Shown here one piece after another: positions 30,212-40,793 of a DNA stretch of 64,000 nucleotides. Position numbers and translations under genes: made by a program. Position 1 is the stretch's first letter, and the number at the start of each line of letters is the position of its first letter. The notes below the pieces were generated by a model, which saw only the letters and a program-made list of their open reading frames with translations, was not told the origin of the DNA and did no database searches. This DNA comes from Alphaproteobacteria bacterium. GTDB lineage: Bacteria > Pseudomonadota > Alphaproteobacteria > Micavibrionales > Micavibrionaceae. Where the stretch lies: contig JAUHWR010000001.1 in assembly GCA_030427385.1 (NCBI GenBank), positions 1,364,001 through 1,428,000 on the forward strand, written 5' to 3'.

Positions 30212-30910
30212 ATGAAATTTGATACCGTCATCGTAGTATTGGTATCCTTTACGATAGCCTTTTTATTTTTCGTTGCTAAGGATTATCAAAAAGAAGGAAG
30301 CTTTGCAGAAAGCATCCAAATTGCATTTGGGCTTAAAGCGGCCGATACGGCGCCTAGTCCGGAAACAACGCTTATTGCCCCTTTTGCTGATCCAAATGTT
30401 AAGCCTCTACCTAAAACTGAACATGGATACGCTCATTTACCGGTAAATAAGATCCAGATGACTTTGCCGCATCGCTCCATCCGCCACGTCAGCGACTGGC
30501 TGACGCAACATGCCGGAAATGCACTTATTTTAGATAAAGATAAAATATCCAAATTAATGACAGAAATTAAACCCTCTTTCACAGAAGAGGCATTTGAAAA
30601 ATATAAAGCATTTGGCAAAACCACAAATATTTTCTCGGCCGTTTTCCACGAAGAAAACACAACACTTGAGACGTATTTGAAAGAAGATCCTCTATCCTTC
30701 TCAAGAGGCCCTGTCGATGGGGTTTATCAATGGAAATTTGAGATGCACATGGTTTTAAACCTTGTCAAAGGCACCTTAACTCAATATAAAAATACAAAAT
30801 CAAGCCAGCAGCATAAAGATGTTTTCTTTTGTATTACGGTTGCCCGCGATAATAGCGCAAATGAGGATGGCCTGTTAATAAGTGACTGGAAAACAGGACG
30901 CTGCAAATAA
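30212..30910 (+). CDS. Hypothetical membrane-anchored protein
   Basis: N-terminal TM (VIVVLVSFTIAFLFFVAKDY), no family recognised. Confidence 0.6.
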   Translation: MKFDTVIVVLVSFTIAFLFFVAKDYQKEGSFAESIQIAFGLKAADTAPSPETTLIAPFADPNVKPLPKTEHGYAHLPVNKIQMTLPHRSIRHVSDWLTQHAGNALILDKDKISKLMTEIKPSFTEEAFEKYKAFGKTTNIFSAVFHEENTTLETYLKEDPLSFSRGPVDGVYQWKFEMHMVLNLVKGTLTQYKNTKSSQQHKDVFFCITVARDNSANEDGLLISDWKTGRCK

Positions 30911-30920
30911 GGAAAAAAAT

Positions 30921-31217
30921 ATGAGTGATACAAATGTAGCGGACTTTCCGCAAAATAATGAACAAGCAACCACTGATGTGGGCGGCGTTGCGGGAGATCG
31001 TTTAAAATCTTTTATTGAGCGCGTGGAGCGTCTTGAAGAAGAGAAGACAGCCTTAATGGAAGACATTAAGGAAGTTTACGGCGAAGCAAAATCAGTGGGT
31101 TTTGACATAAAAATCATCCGTAAAATAATCAGACTTCGTAAAATGGACGGCGAGAAACGCCGTGAAGAAGACGAATTACTTGAGCTTTATAAAGCCGCAA
31201 TTGGAATGCATTCCTAA
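30921..31217 (+). CDS. GapR / DUF2312 family DNA-binding protein
   Basis: GDRLKSFIERVERLEEEKTALMEDIKEVYGEAKSVGFDIKIIRKIIRLRKMD matches the DUF2312/GapR core; start set at ATG 30921. Confidence 0.92.
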   Translation: MSDTNVADFPQNNEQATTDVGGVAGDRLKSFIERVERLEEEKTALMEDIKEVYGEAKSVGFDIKIIRKIIRLRKMDGEKRREEDELLELYKAAIGMHS

Positions 31218-31310
31218 GCTTTTCAGGTTATTTCAAATTCAATCTGAAATTAACTATATCCTAATATTGAAACGATATTCTAGCTATGCATTAACATGTA
31301 GGGGTTAGAT

Positions 31311-31817
31311 ATGTCAGGGCGGACGATTAATGAAATCCTCGCTAAAATTGATCAGCGGTTAGACGAAGTTCGTCTAAGTGATTATTCTGAGCCTCTCCAA
31401 TCTTTAGATCCACTATCAGAAGTCGGTTTATATATTTCCAGCGACCGATTGCTCGCCGATTTGTATCGGCAATATTTAGAAGCGCAGCGTCACTACATCA
31501 CCTCTATTCAAACACACGGTACAAATGCGCCAATGACCGAAATTGCATCCGACATGTCCGATAGCGCATATTGCGCAGTCGAAACGCGCCTGATTGAATT
31601 AAGGGAAGAAAAAGAGATTTCAGAGCGCGTACTTCGCATGCAACTAAGGCAACGTAATGCTTACCATGCTAAGACAAAGCAAAATATAAAACATGACGGG
31701 GACAATCAAAATATAGCATTTTGGACATTATTGGCGTTCTCAGTTTTACAACAAAAAGAAAATATTCCTACCTGCGGGCGTCCGGCAACTTTTGATTTTA
31801 CACATGCCGCCGCGTAA
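31311..31817 (+). CDS. Hypothetical protein
   Basis: Complete ORF with ATG; no family recognised. Confidence 0.55.
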   Translation: MSGRTINEILAKIDQRLDEVRLSDYSEPLQSLDPLSEVGLYISSDRLLADLYRQYLEAQRHYITSIQTHGTNAPMTEIASDMSDSAYCAVETRLIELREEKEISERVLRMQLRQRNAYHAKTKQNIKHDGDNQNIAFWTLLAFSVLQQKENIPTCGRPATFDFTHAAA

Positions 31818-31894
31818 TACTTATTTTGAAAGACGGAAAACGCCTCTTTTTCAAAAACTTAAATCATGTTAAATTAATAAAAATGTGGGGTTCC

Positions 31895-32464
31895 ATGAAA
31901 TATTTTCCTTTATTCGCATTCTGCTTATTCGCTTCTTCGGCGTTTGCTGATGATCAATCGCATGTAAAGCCAACTGGCGATTTAATGCCGGCAAAAACTA
32001 AAGACATTAAAATGTCTGAAACTGCGCCGGCGATACATATCAGTATGGATAAGTCCGAGCTTATACGTCTTGATCAAAATGCCGCCAGCGTTATTGTTGG
32101 AAATCCAAACCATGCCGCAGTCTTGATGGACAGCCCAAATTTGTTGGTCGTTGTGCCGCGCGCACCCGGCGCTACATATTTCAGCGTTTTAAATCAAAAT
32201 GGTGATGTTATATTACAACGACATATTATTGTGGGCGCGCCGAAAGAAAATTATATCCGCGTCCGATCTGCATATTGCGGAGAGAATAACGATTGTGTCA
32301 AAAATGAAAGCTATTATTGTGAAACGGATGGTATGTGTCATGAAATCAATAGCGAAAGCGATGACAAACAATCTGGAGCCGGACAAGGCCGAGATAATAA
32401 TGCGGGTAATGGTAATGACGCCCCCCCGCAAGAAAACGATCTAATAAATGGCGAACAGCCTTAA
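31895..32464 (+). CDS. Stand-alone secretin N-terminal (pilus assembly N-domain) protein with Cys-containing tail
   Basis: Signal peptide MKYFPLFAFCLFASSAFA; LIRLDQNAASVIVGNPNHAAVLMDSPNLLVVVPRAPGATYFSVLNQNGDVILQRHIIV resembles the CpaC N-terminal domain. Confidence 0.75.
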   Translation: MKYFPLFAFCLFASSAFADDQSHVKPTGDLMPAKTKDIKMSETAPAIHISMDKSELIRLDQNAASVIVGNPNHAAVLMDSPNLLVVVPRAPGATYFSVLNQNGDVILQRHIIVGAPKENYIRVRSAYCGENNDCVKNESYYCETDGMCHEINSESDDKQSGAGQGRDNNAGNGNDAPPQENDLINGEQP

Positions 32465-32495
32465 TCTTAACAAATAATCTTATTAAAGGTGTCAT

Positions 32496-33203
32496 ATGCA
32501 CAAAACTTTTAAATCATGTCTTCTTCTTACATCTGGCGTTGCGTTAATTGGCTTAAGCGCCTGCCAGTCCGCACCTAAAGCGGGCATGTCCGATGCCGGG
32601 GCGGTTGATAAGGCATTAATGCGCGCCGCGGATCAAGTCACTGCCGGCGGTATGACAGGGGAAGGGCTGAGCCTTTTGGAAACTGTTTATAAAAGAAATC
32701 CACAAGACCCGATGGCGGCTATGAAATATGCAGGTGCATTAAAAAGCATGAACGAGTTGACCAAAGCCGGAATTATTTTGGAGCCGTTTACAAAGGATGT
32801 TAATGCGCCCGCTGCAGTAAAACTTGAATATGCAAGTATACAATTAGAGGCCGGACGGTATGAAATAGCCGAAAATATTGCACGCACTGTCGTTAAACAA
32901 AACCCCACCTCTGGTTATGGATATCACCTACTTGGAACAGCTTTAGACGCGCAAGGAATGTACCCACAGTCAGAGACGGCCTTTCGTGAAGCTTTAAAAA
33001 ACTGGGAAGGCGATCCTGTTCCTGTAATGAATAATCTGGCTCTAAGTTTGATGTTGCAAGAAAAGCTTGAAGAGGCACGCGACACTCTTATGCAAGCCAA
33101 AGAAGCCGACCCCTCTCGCATGGAAATTGAACGTAATTTGCGTATCGTCAATACACTTATGGATACAGTCGCTTACAAGCCTAGCAAGGGTAGAGCAGAA
33201 TAA
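32496..33203 (+). CDS. TadD-like TPR lipoprotein
   Basis: Lipobox LSACQS; TPR segments (QNPTSGYGYHLLGTALDAQGMYPQSETAFREAL); next to tadC. Confidence 0.8.
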   Translation: MHKTFKSCLLLTSGVALIGLSACQSAPKAGMSDAGAVDKALMRAADQVTAGGMTGEGLSLLETVYKRNPQDPMAAMKYAGALKSMNELTKAGIILEPFTKDVNAPAAVKLEYASIQLEAGRYEIAENIARTVVKQNPTSGYGYHLLGTALDAQGMYPQSETAFREALKNWEGDPVPVMNNLALSLMLQEKLEEARDTLMQAKEADPSRMEIERNLRIVNTLMDTVAYKPSKGRAE

Positions 33204-33209
33204 TCGCTA

Positions 33210-34178
33210 TTACATATTTGAAATCTGTATGCCGACCGGCCCCAAAATGATCACGAATAATGATGGTAGAAAGAATATAATCATTGGCACCGTCAATTTA
33301 GGTGGCAATGACATCGCCTTTTCCTCCGCACGTTGCATCCGAATATCACGCATTTCATCTGCCAAAACACGTAGCGCCTGAGATACCGATGTTCCGTATT
33401 GTTCTGCCTGTATAAGCGAGGTCGTAAAAGATTTTGCCGCCGCGCTCCCTACTCTTCTGGCGAAATCACCTAAGGCTGCACGGCGGTCATTCAGCATGCT
33501 CATTTCCGCGCATAATATGCCAAGCTCTTCGGCGAGTGTTGGTGATTGTTCCACGATTTCATTAGAGATTCGATCAATTGTCTGCTCTAAACCGATCCCG
33601 CCTTGAACGCAGATCAACATCATATCAAGCGCATCAGGGAATGATAATTCCATATCTTGCTGACGTTTTTGAATCATGTTTTTGATTAAAATATTCGGTA
33701 AGAAAAAGCCAAATGCAAAACCACCAAAATAAACGCCAAGCTGCAATAATTGCGAGAATTCACGCTCTTCCGGCGCGGCATTAAAAATAATGAAGGCAAA
33801 TAATAAAAAGAAAATCGGTAGACCAATTCGTGCAATCATGAAATTTATAGGCGCTTTTGGATTGCGATATCCGGCCTGTAGCATTTTATCACGTAACTTC
33901 TCACCCTGCGTCCCTAACATTTCCTGCATTTTATAAAGCATCGCCATATTTTCACGGGCGCTTGCCTCATGATCTTTAGTTATAATATTACGATCACGTC
34001 CGGCTTTGGCATCTTCATAAAGGGCACGACGGCGTTTTTGAACAATGTCCGTATATCGCTTCTTTTTCTCTTCTTTATTAAGAAACATCGAGGCAAATGC
34101 CATAAAAGACACCGCCGCAATTATCGCACTTATAAAAATAACGAGCGTCTCATCACTTATTCCAAAAAGCTCTAACAT
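33210..34178 (-). CDS. tadC: Type II/Tad secretion F family protein
   Basis: T2SSF pattern (DALDMMLICVQGGIGLEQTI, LADEMRDIRMQRAEEKAMSLPPKLTVPMIIFFLPSLFVIILGP). Confidence 0.9.
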   Translation of the reverse strand: MLELFGISDETLVIFISAIIAAVSFMAFASMFLNKEEKKKRYTDIVQKRRRALYEDAKAGRDRNIITKDHEASARENMAMLYKMQEMLGTQGEKLRDKMLQAGYRNPKAPINFMIARIGLPIFFLLFAFIIFNAAPEEREFSQLLQLGVYFGGFAFGFFLPNILIKNMIQKRQQDMELSFPDALDMMLICVQGGIGLEQTIDRISNEIVEQSPTLAEELGILCAEMSMLNDRRAALGDFARRVGSAAAKSFTTSLIQAEQYGTSVSQALRVLADEMRDIRMQRAEEKAMSLPPKLTVPMIIFFLPSLFVIILGPVGIQISNM

Positions 34179-34187
34179 TAAAAATTC

Positions 34188-35165
34188 CTATACTTTAAAA
34201 TTAATCATTATTTTCATGGATAAAATGCCAAGGCTCATCCAAATAATGGCCCCCGCCAACATTACCTTGCCGGTCGGATTTTCCACTAAGACCATTACAT
34301 GTTCAGGCTTTAACAAATACATGCCCCCGCCTACGACGATTGGCAAAGCGCCGATAATACCGGCGGAAGCCTTGGCTTCCGATGATAATGATTTTACTTT
34401 CCGCGCCAGCTTATATCGCGCGCGGATAGTATCCGCCAGATTTGAAAGAATTTCAGAGAGGCTTGAGCCGGTTTGCGCTTGAATGGCAAGGCCGGTTGCA
34501 AACATCTTTACCTCAGGTAGCGGCATACGATCGGCGGCGTCCATGGCGGCCTCATGTAGCGGCACGCCGATGCGCTGCGCTTCATAAATCTGTGTCATCT
34601 CTTCGCCAATTGGTCCGCTATATTCACGCGCCACCATGGAAATTGCTTCCGCGACAGGCATACCGCTCTTAAGCAGACGCACCATCGCCTCCAAAGCATC
34701 GGCAAATTCTTCGATAAATTTCTTACGCCGGCGCGCGCCCATGCGCCCGATCACAAAACGCGGCAATCCGAAAAATCCGATCATACAAATCAAAAACATC
34801 AAAACCATAGATACCTTCATAAAGAAGGCAATCATTGTGCAAATAATTCCTGAAATGATCGAATACATAAAAAATTTAGGAATGCTTATGTCATGGCCGG
34901 TTTGTTGCAGTTTATTTCTTAACGTATTTTTTTTCTTTTTTCTGCTACCACTTTCATCATCTTGATGTTTTAGTTTTTTAGCAATCTCGGCACGGCGGCG
35001 ATCTGCATTATCTACGTTACTGGTTTTTTGAGATTTTTTTTGCCCTGTAATAATTTCACGCGCACGCTCACTTTCAGGGTTATTTTTTTTCAAAAATAAA
35101 TAAGCTGTGACGACAAAAGCAATCACAATAAATACAGCAATGAATATAATAACAATCGGTGACAT
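34188..35165 (-). CDS. tadB: Type II/Tad secretion F family protein
   Basis: FADALEAMVRLLKSGMPVAEAISMVAREYSGPIGEEM; RARYKLARKVKSLSSEAKASAGIIGALP. Confidence 0.9.
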   Translation of the reverse strand: MSPIVIIFIAVFIVIAFVVTAYLFLKKNNPESERAREIITGQKKSQKTSNVDNADRRRAEIAKKLKHQDDESGSRKKKKNTLRNKLQQTGHDISIPKFFMYSIISGIICTMIAFFMKVSMVLMFLICMIGFFGLPRFVIGRMGARRRKKFIEEFADALEAMVRLLKSGMPVAEAISMVAREYSGPIGEEMTQIYEAQRIGVPLHEAAMDAADRMPLPEVKMFATGLAIQAQTGSSLSEILSNLADTIRARYKLARKVKSLSSEAKASAGIIGALPIVVGGGMYLLKPEHVMVLVENPTGKVMLAGAIIWMSLGILSMKIMINFKV

Positions 35166-35325
35166 GTGCCTGATTTTCTAGAAATTTTTAACTTCTATAA
35201 TTTTAAGGTAAGAACATGAAAATGAGCTTAAGTTATTATGGCAATTTATGTATTTATGCTGCCCTGCCCCTTGACGATCCATGGCTTTAGACCCAAACTC
35301 TTTAGATAAACAAGGAGATTTCCCC

Positions 35326-36540
35326 ATGACAAAAATCAAAGTCGCAACGCCACTAGTTGAAATTGACGGGGACGAAATGACCCGCATTATTTGGGAGATG
35401 ATCCGCGAGCGCTTGATTAAACCTTATCTGGATATTGATCTGGAATATTACGATCTCTCCATTCAAAAACGCGATGAAACCAATGACCAGATCACGATTG
35501 ACGCCGCCAATGCGATTAAAAAGCATGGCGTGGGCGTAAAATGCGCGACGATTACCCCCGATGAAGATCGCGTGAAGGAATTTGATCTCAAGAAAATGTG
35601 GAAATCTCCGAATGGGACAATACGTAACATTTTAAACGGCACAGTGTTCCGCGAGCCGATCACCATGGAAAATGTGCCGCGCTATGTGCCCGGATGGAAA
35701 AAACCGATGGTTGTGGGGCGTCACGCCTTTGGTGATCAATACAAAGCCACCGATTTCAAGGTTACAGAACCTGGTAAGCTAACGATGACATTCGTACCCG
35801 AAGGCGGCGGCGAAACACAAGAATTCGAGATTTTTGACTTCCCCTCCTCCGGCGTGGCAATGGGGATGTATAATCTGGACGAATCGATTGAAGGGTTTGC
35901 GCGCGCTTGCTTTAATTATGGTCTGCAACGCAATTACCCTGTTTATCTCTCTACCAAAAATACCATCCTGAAAGCCTATGACGGGCAATTTAAAGATATT
36001 TTCCAACGCATTTATGAGGCGGAATTTAAATCAGAATTTGAAAAACAAAAGCTATGGTACGAACATCGCCTGATTGATGACATGGTCGCCTTTGCCGTGA
36101 AATCCGAAGGCGGGTTTGTCTGGGCCTGTAAAAATTACGACGGCGATGTCCAATCCGATATCGTCGCGCAGGGCTACGGATCACTTGGTTTAATGACTTC
36201 CGTCCTGCTGACCCCCGATGGCAAATGCGTCGAAGCCGAAGCCGCGCACGGCACCGTCACACGTCATTACCGCCAACATCAAAAAGGCGAAAAAACCTCT
36301 ACCAACCCCATCGCCTCCATCTTCGCATGGACAAGAGGCCTGAAATACCGCGCCAAATTCGATGGCAATGACGCGCTAGATGCTTTTGCCGAAACCCTAG
36401 AACAAGTCTGCATCAACACCGTCGAAAGCGGCAAAATGACGAAGGATTTAGCGCTATTGATCGGGAACGATCAGGCTTACCTTACAACTGAGGAGTTTAT
36501 GGATGCGGTTGTGAAGGGATTAGAGGGAAAGATGGGGTGA
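35326..36540 (+). CDS. icd: NADP-dependent isocitrate dehydrogenase
   Basis: [31 protein letters not shown]... [19 protein letters not shown]...; RBS AAGGAG before ATG 35326. Confidence 0.95.
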   Translation: MTKIKVATPLVEIDGDEMTRIIWEMIRERLIKPYLDIDLEYYDLSIQKRDETNDQITIDAANAIKKHGVGVKCATITPDEDRVKEFDLKKMWKSPNGTIRNILNGTVFREPITMENVPRYVPGWKKPMVVGRHAFGDQYKATDFKVTEPGKLTMTFVPEGGGETQEFEIFDFPSSGVAMGMYNLDESIEGFARACFNYGLQRNYPVYLSTKNTILKAYDGQFKDIFQRIYEAEFKSEFEKQKLWYEHRLIDDMVAFAVKSEGGFVWACKNYDGDVQSDIVAQGYGSLGLMTSVLLTPDGKCVEAEAAHGTVTRHYRQHQKGEKTSTNPIASIFAWTRGLKYRAKFDGNDALDAFAETLEQVCINTVESGKMTKDLALLIGNDQAYLTTEEFMDAVVKGLEGKMG

Positions 36541-36543
36541 AAA

Positions 36544-36726
36544 ATGGAAGATTTAGTAAACTTTGTTCTTCTTAACAAAGAATGGATTTTTAGTGGTATT
36601 GGCGTATTTATTATCTCATTAATTTTTTTACAAAAAAAATCTAGCCGCATTAAGATTAATCAAAAACAAATATCAGGTGATAATTCATCATCTACTCAAA
36701 TTGGTAATATTAGAGATAATGAGTAA
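36544..36726 (+). CDS. Small single-TM protein with SGDNS motif tail
   Basis: MEDLVNFVLLNKEWIFSGIGVFIISLIFLQKKSSRIKINQKQISGDNSSSTQIGNIRDNE; overlaps the next gene by 8 bp (ATGAGTAA). Confidence 0.75.
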   Translation: MEDLVNFVLLNKEWIFSGIGVFIISLIFLQKKSSRIKINQKQISGDNSSSTQIGNIRDNE

Positions 36727-37735
36727 GCAAATTCAAAAAAGCGGCGACAATAGCACTCAAGTCCAAGCAGAGAACTATTATGCTGGAGCTACTCCTGCAG
36801 AAGTTATTCAAATTTTTAATACCTTATGGGAGAATAATTTTCCAAAGCTACAAAAACAAGCAATGGATATTGCCGACCAAAGAGCTTCAGAACTTAAAAA
36901 TGAAATAATCCAAGAATTATCAACAAAAGCACCAGAAATAATTGAAAATTTATCTACTCCCAGAAAACAAAACGACTTATTTGAGGCCCAAAAAGGCTAT
37001 GCTCTCTCAGGTAGCGAGGCTCTCAGGAAAACCCTTACCTCTCTAGTTTGTGCATCACTTGAGGAAAAAGATGAGAGCAGCTCAAACTCTATAATTTTGT
37101 CTGAGGCTATAAAAGTAGCTAAGAATTTATCTTCTAACCACCTGAAGATATTAGGTTGTATATATCTTTTAAAACAATTGAGATTTGCACCTAGAAATGT
37201 GCAGCATTTATTAGATCTTTTTCAACAACATCTCCTCGCGATAGATATCAATGAGATAAATTTTAACGTAAGCGAGTTTCTTAATTTAGAATTTCATAGA
37301 TGCGTCATTATAGCACCATTACAAAAAAAAGTTTTTGTGCCATTAATGAGAGAAACGTATCCGGGTATTTTTTCAAAAGGATTTACTATTGAGCATATTG
37401 AAAACATTCTAGGATCAATGTCCTTTTTACCAAAAAATTTAATTGTAGAAAACTTACATGATCCTAAGCTTCTGCAAATAGGCATCGCTAATGAAGAAGA
37501 CCTTAAAACTTTTAAATTAGAACAGCGACTGCATGACAAGGTTGTTAAAACATTAAGAGACAATCGAATGGGAGATGACGAAATCACTCACTTAATAAAA
37601 AATAAATCAGAGAACTTTGATTTATTTATAAAAAACTGGGATGCTAGTGCTATCTCTGCTTGTCGTTTAAGTCCAGTCGGAAAAACATTAGGACATACAT
37701 TTCTGCAAACAAGAATAGACTTGCCAAACTTATGA
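36719..37735 (+). CDS. Protein with N-terminal SGDNSTQVQ motif (resembles LPO_1073/Vpar_1526-type accessory proteins)
   Basis: MSKQIQKSGDNSTQVQAENYYAGATPAEVIQIFNTLWENNFPKLQKQAMDIADQRA; start set at ATG 36719 rather than 36677. Confidence 0.7.
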   Translation: MSKQIQKSGDNSTQVQAENYYAGATPAEVIQIFNTLWENNFPKLQKQAMDIADQRASELKNEIIQELSTKAPEIIENLSTPRKQNDLFEAQKGYALSGSEALRKTLTSLVCASLEEKDESSSNSIILSEAIKVAKNLSSNHLKILGCIYLLKQLRFAPRNVQHLLDLFQQHLLAIDINEINFNVSEFLNLEFHRCVIIAPLQKKVFVPLMRETYPGIFSKGFTIEHIENILGSMSFLPKNLIVENLHDPKLLQIGIANEEDLKTFKLEQRLHDKVVKTLRDNRMGDDEITHLIKNKSENFDLFIKNWDASAISACRLSPVGKTLGHTFLQTRIDLPNL

Positions 37736-37737
37736 AT

Positions 37738-39339
37738 TTACCCATACGCCTCTTCCATCGCGTCTAGCACCATATCGGCGACGCCGAACTGTCTGGCGTT
37801 ATCAAAGAATTTGGGGCGGAGGCCGGTGGATTTTTGGCTAGTGATTAATTTGCCGTTTTCGTCTTCGCCTTCGATGTCCAACTTAAAGAGATCCTGCATG
37901 GTAACTACATCGCCCTCCATGCCTGTAATTTCGGTGACATGGGTGGTTTTACGCGATCCATCGCGCAGACGTTGCACCTGAATAATGACTTGAATCGCGC
38001 CCGCGATTTGTTCGCGCACCGCCTTTTGCGGCAGGTTCAGGCCGCCCATCGCGATCATATTTTCCATACGGGATAATGCTTCGCGCGGATTATTGGCGTG
38101 GACGGTTCCCATCGAACCATCATGACCTGTATTCATGGCTTGGAGCAAATCAAAGGCTTCAGGCCCCCGCACCTCCCCCACGATAATACGTTCCGGGCGC
38201 ATACGCAGACAGTTTTTCACCAGATCACGCATGGTCACTTCCCCGACGCCCTCCAAATTCGGCGGGCGGGTTTCCAATCGCACGACGTGCGGCTGTTGCA
38301 GCTGTAGCTCGGCGGCATCTTCGCAGGTAACAATCCGCTCGTCACTTTCGATATAGCGCGTTAGACAGTTCAGCATGGTTGTTTTACCGGAGCCTGTACC
38401 GCCGGAAACCAAAACATTCACGCGGCAACGCCCAATCGCCATAATTAACTTTGCGCATGACGGTGTCATTGAGCCAAAATCAACCAGCTTATCTAATGTC
38501 AGCTTATCCTTACTGAATTTACGAATGGTCATGGCCGCGCCGTCAATCGCCAGCGGCGGAATAATCACATTCACACGCGACCCATCGGGCAGACGCGCAT
38601 CACATATCGGCGAGCTTTCATCAACCCGGCGGCCAATCGCGCCCACGATACGTTGGCATATCGTTAGGAGATGTTGATCATCGCGGAATTTCACATCGGT
38701 TTTATCGATCTTACCATTACGCTCCGCATAAACCGTATGCGGGCCATTGATCATAATATCGGCAATGCCGTCTTCTTCGAGTAATGTTTCGAGCGGCCCA
38801 AACCCCAACATATCATCGGCGCATTCCTTTGAAATACGTTGCAACTCCGCGGGAGTTAGGTCTAGATTCCTAAATCTGGCAATTTCCGCCACAGCAGATA
38901 AAACTTCCTCACGAGCGGCTTTAGAATCCATCCGCGCCAAGGCTTTCAAGTCAATACCATCGCGCAAATCCGACCAGATACGATTACGAGATCGTTCCAG
39001 TCGCAAGTCCGTCATGGAATCAGAGGCGCTTTTTTCTTCCTCTACCTCCTCATGCAAATCCATGTCATCATCGCTAAAACTTTTGGTAGGAACCTTTTTT
39101 TTATCCACTTGAGGCGGAGGAGCCGGCGGCGTTACATTCTCAGGGTCACTGCTAACTGCTTCTTTAATATCCGCCGCACTATCAACTTTTAAATCTGGCT
39201 TCTTATCTATCGGCGCATCATCATGCTTATCTGGCGCACTGCTGATTTCTTGTAATTTATTTTTAGCTTGCAAGTCTGTTTTTTTCTGGGCAGGTGCCTT
39301 TGACTTCGCATCGGTCGGTGTCTGTTTTTTTCCGAACAT
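37738..39339 (-). CDS. cpaF: Tad pilus secretion ATPase
   Basis: [20 protein letters not shown] Walker [76 protein letters not shown]. Confidence 0.96.
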   Translation of the reverse strand: MFGKKQTPTDAKSKAPAQKKTDLQAKNKLQEISSAPDKHDDAPIDKKPDLKVDSAADIKEAVSSDPENVTPPAPPPQVDKKKVPTKSFSDDDMDLHEEVEEEKSASDSMTDLRLERSRNRIWSDLRDGIDLKALARMDSKAAREEVLSAVAEIARFRNLDLTPAELQRISKECADDMLGFGPLETLLEEDGIADIMINGPHTVYAERNGKIDKTDVKFRDDQHLLTICQRIVGAIGRRVDESSPICDARLPDGSRVNVIIPPLAIDGAAMTIRKFSKDKLTLDKLVDFGSMTPSCAKLIMAIGRCRVNVLVSGGTGSGKTTMLNCLTRYIESDERIVTCEDAAELQLQQPHVVRLETRPPNLEGVGEVTMRDLVKNCLRMRPERIIVGEVRGPEAFDLLQAMNTGHDGSMGTVHANNPREALSRMENMIAMGGLNLPQKAVREQIAGAIQVIIQVQRLRDGSRKTTHVTEITGMEGDVVTMQDLFKLDIEGEDENGKLITSQKSTGLRPKFFDNARQFGVADMVLDAMEEAYG

Positions 39340-39347
39340 ATAGCCTC

Positions 39348-40598
39348 CTACTTACCTGTTATTTTCTTGAGCAATCCGCCTATGCCACCATCGGATGTTT
39401 TACTCTCATCTTTGTTAGCGGTAGAGGAAAGCCCTGTAACTATAGACCTTAAGGATTTAATCAAATTTTCGATTATAATACGACCATCACTCTCGGTTGT
39501 TAATTTGCCACCTTCACTGGCAAGCTTGCCAAACATATCCGGCATAAAATCAATCGCGCTGTCTATCTTACAATCCAGCATGCTTTCAATGTCCTTAACG
39601 GCAAGTTCTTTTTTACCCTGAATTCCTTTGAAATTTAAAATCAAGGATAACAGTTCCTTATTTTTGTTATCATCACCGATATCACGTATATCTTTGATTT
39701 CGCTGATTAAAGTACGAGCCGCCCGCAAAGAGAATACTCCAGGCGATGTAAAGAGCATGACTTTATGCGCCGCCATAATGGCTGCCTTTTTTAACTCCGC
39801 AGAAGCGCCGGAGGCATCAAAAATAACCAAGGGGTAAGATGCCATAACTATATTTAGCATTTTTTCAAAGCCATCCACATCAATAGCAGGCTCCAACATG
39901 ACATCGCCGCCGCTTGCCAGAACATTCAATTTTTCACTCACACTAAGAATCATGCGATCAATGCTGTCTAAATCTTCTTTTAAAGCTGCCTTAGATGCTT
40001 CTTTAAGCGTTGTTGATGGTTCTAAGCCCAAGCAAATTGTGTTCGAAGACCAACCGCCGGCGGCGTCAATTAATAATACCTTTTGACCATGTAATTCAGA
40101 TAATCCGTGAACAAGCCCTTGTGTAAGCGCTGAAACGCCGACGCCCCCCTTACAGCCCATCGTCACAATTAAGCGACTGCCTGAAACACCCAGTTTTTTG
40201 ATCAACGTTTTGGCAATCACATCTGCAAAAACATCAATTTCTAAAGGGCGCACGATATAGTCACTCACCCCCATAGAAATCAATTTTCGATAAAGCTGCA
40301 CATCATTATCAGGGCCGATGATAATCGCATCTGTACCTTCTGCACATTTCTCAGCCAACTCACCCAGCTTTTCAGTAAAGCTATCGTCAATGACATCGGT
40401 TTGAATAATTAATAAATCGGGAGAAACATTTGAAGTATAATATAAAATTGCATCATCAACGCCACCATTCACAGCTTCAACGCTCACACGGGCATAACGC
40501 CAGTCTTTCGATAAGCTGCTGGCAACTTTACGACTATTATCTTCTGTTGAAAAAACAGCGAGTGATGATGACGGTAATAAAACCGAAGAATCAGACAT
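39348..40598 (-). CDS. cpaE: Pilus assembly protein CpaE/TadZ (receiver-like + MinD-like)
   Basis: LIVTMGCKGGVGVSALTQGLVHGLSE deviant Walker A; location next to cpaF. Confidence 0.92.
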   Translation of the reverse strand: MSDSSVLLPSSSLAVFSTEDNSRKVASSLSKDWRYARVSVEAVNGGVDDAILYYTSNVSPDLLIIQTDVIDDSFTEKLGELAEKCAEGTDAIIIGPDNDVQLYRKLISMGVSDYIVRPLEIDVFADVIAKTLIKKLGVSGSRLIVTMGCKGGVGVSALTQGLVHGLSELHGQKVLLIDAAGGWSSNTICLGLEPSTTLKEASKAALKEDLDSIDRMILSVSEKLNVLASGGDVMLEPAIDVDGFEKMLNIVMASYPLVIFDASGASAELKKAAIMAAHKVMLFTSPGVFSLRAARTLISEIKDIRDIGDDNKNKELLSLILNFKGIQGKKELAVKDIESMLDCKIDSAIDFMPDMFGKLASEGGKLTTESDGRIIIENLIKSLRSIVTGLSSTANKDESKTSDGGIGGLLKKITGK

Positions 40599-40793
40599 TT
40601 TTTAATTTATCCCCGAATGAGACTAGAATTTATTTTGTGCGCCTTTATGGCTCTTATTAATTTATCATGACTGAAAGTGTTTAAATAAGTGTTATTTTCT
40701 AGAGGAATCCACGCCTTTTTCTTAATATAAAGATATGCGAGACGCTAAATGCCATGGAATTGGCGATGATAACTTAACTATAAATATTACCCC

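Noticed and set aside
38098-39112. Plus-strand ORFs opposite cpaF
   Set aside because: Antisense to conserved CpaF motifs; no independent support
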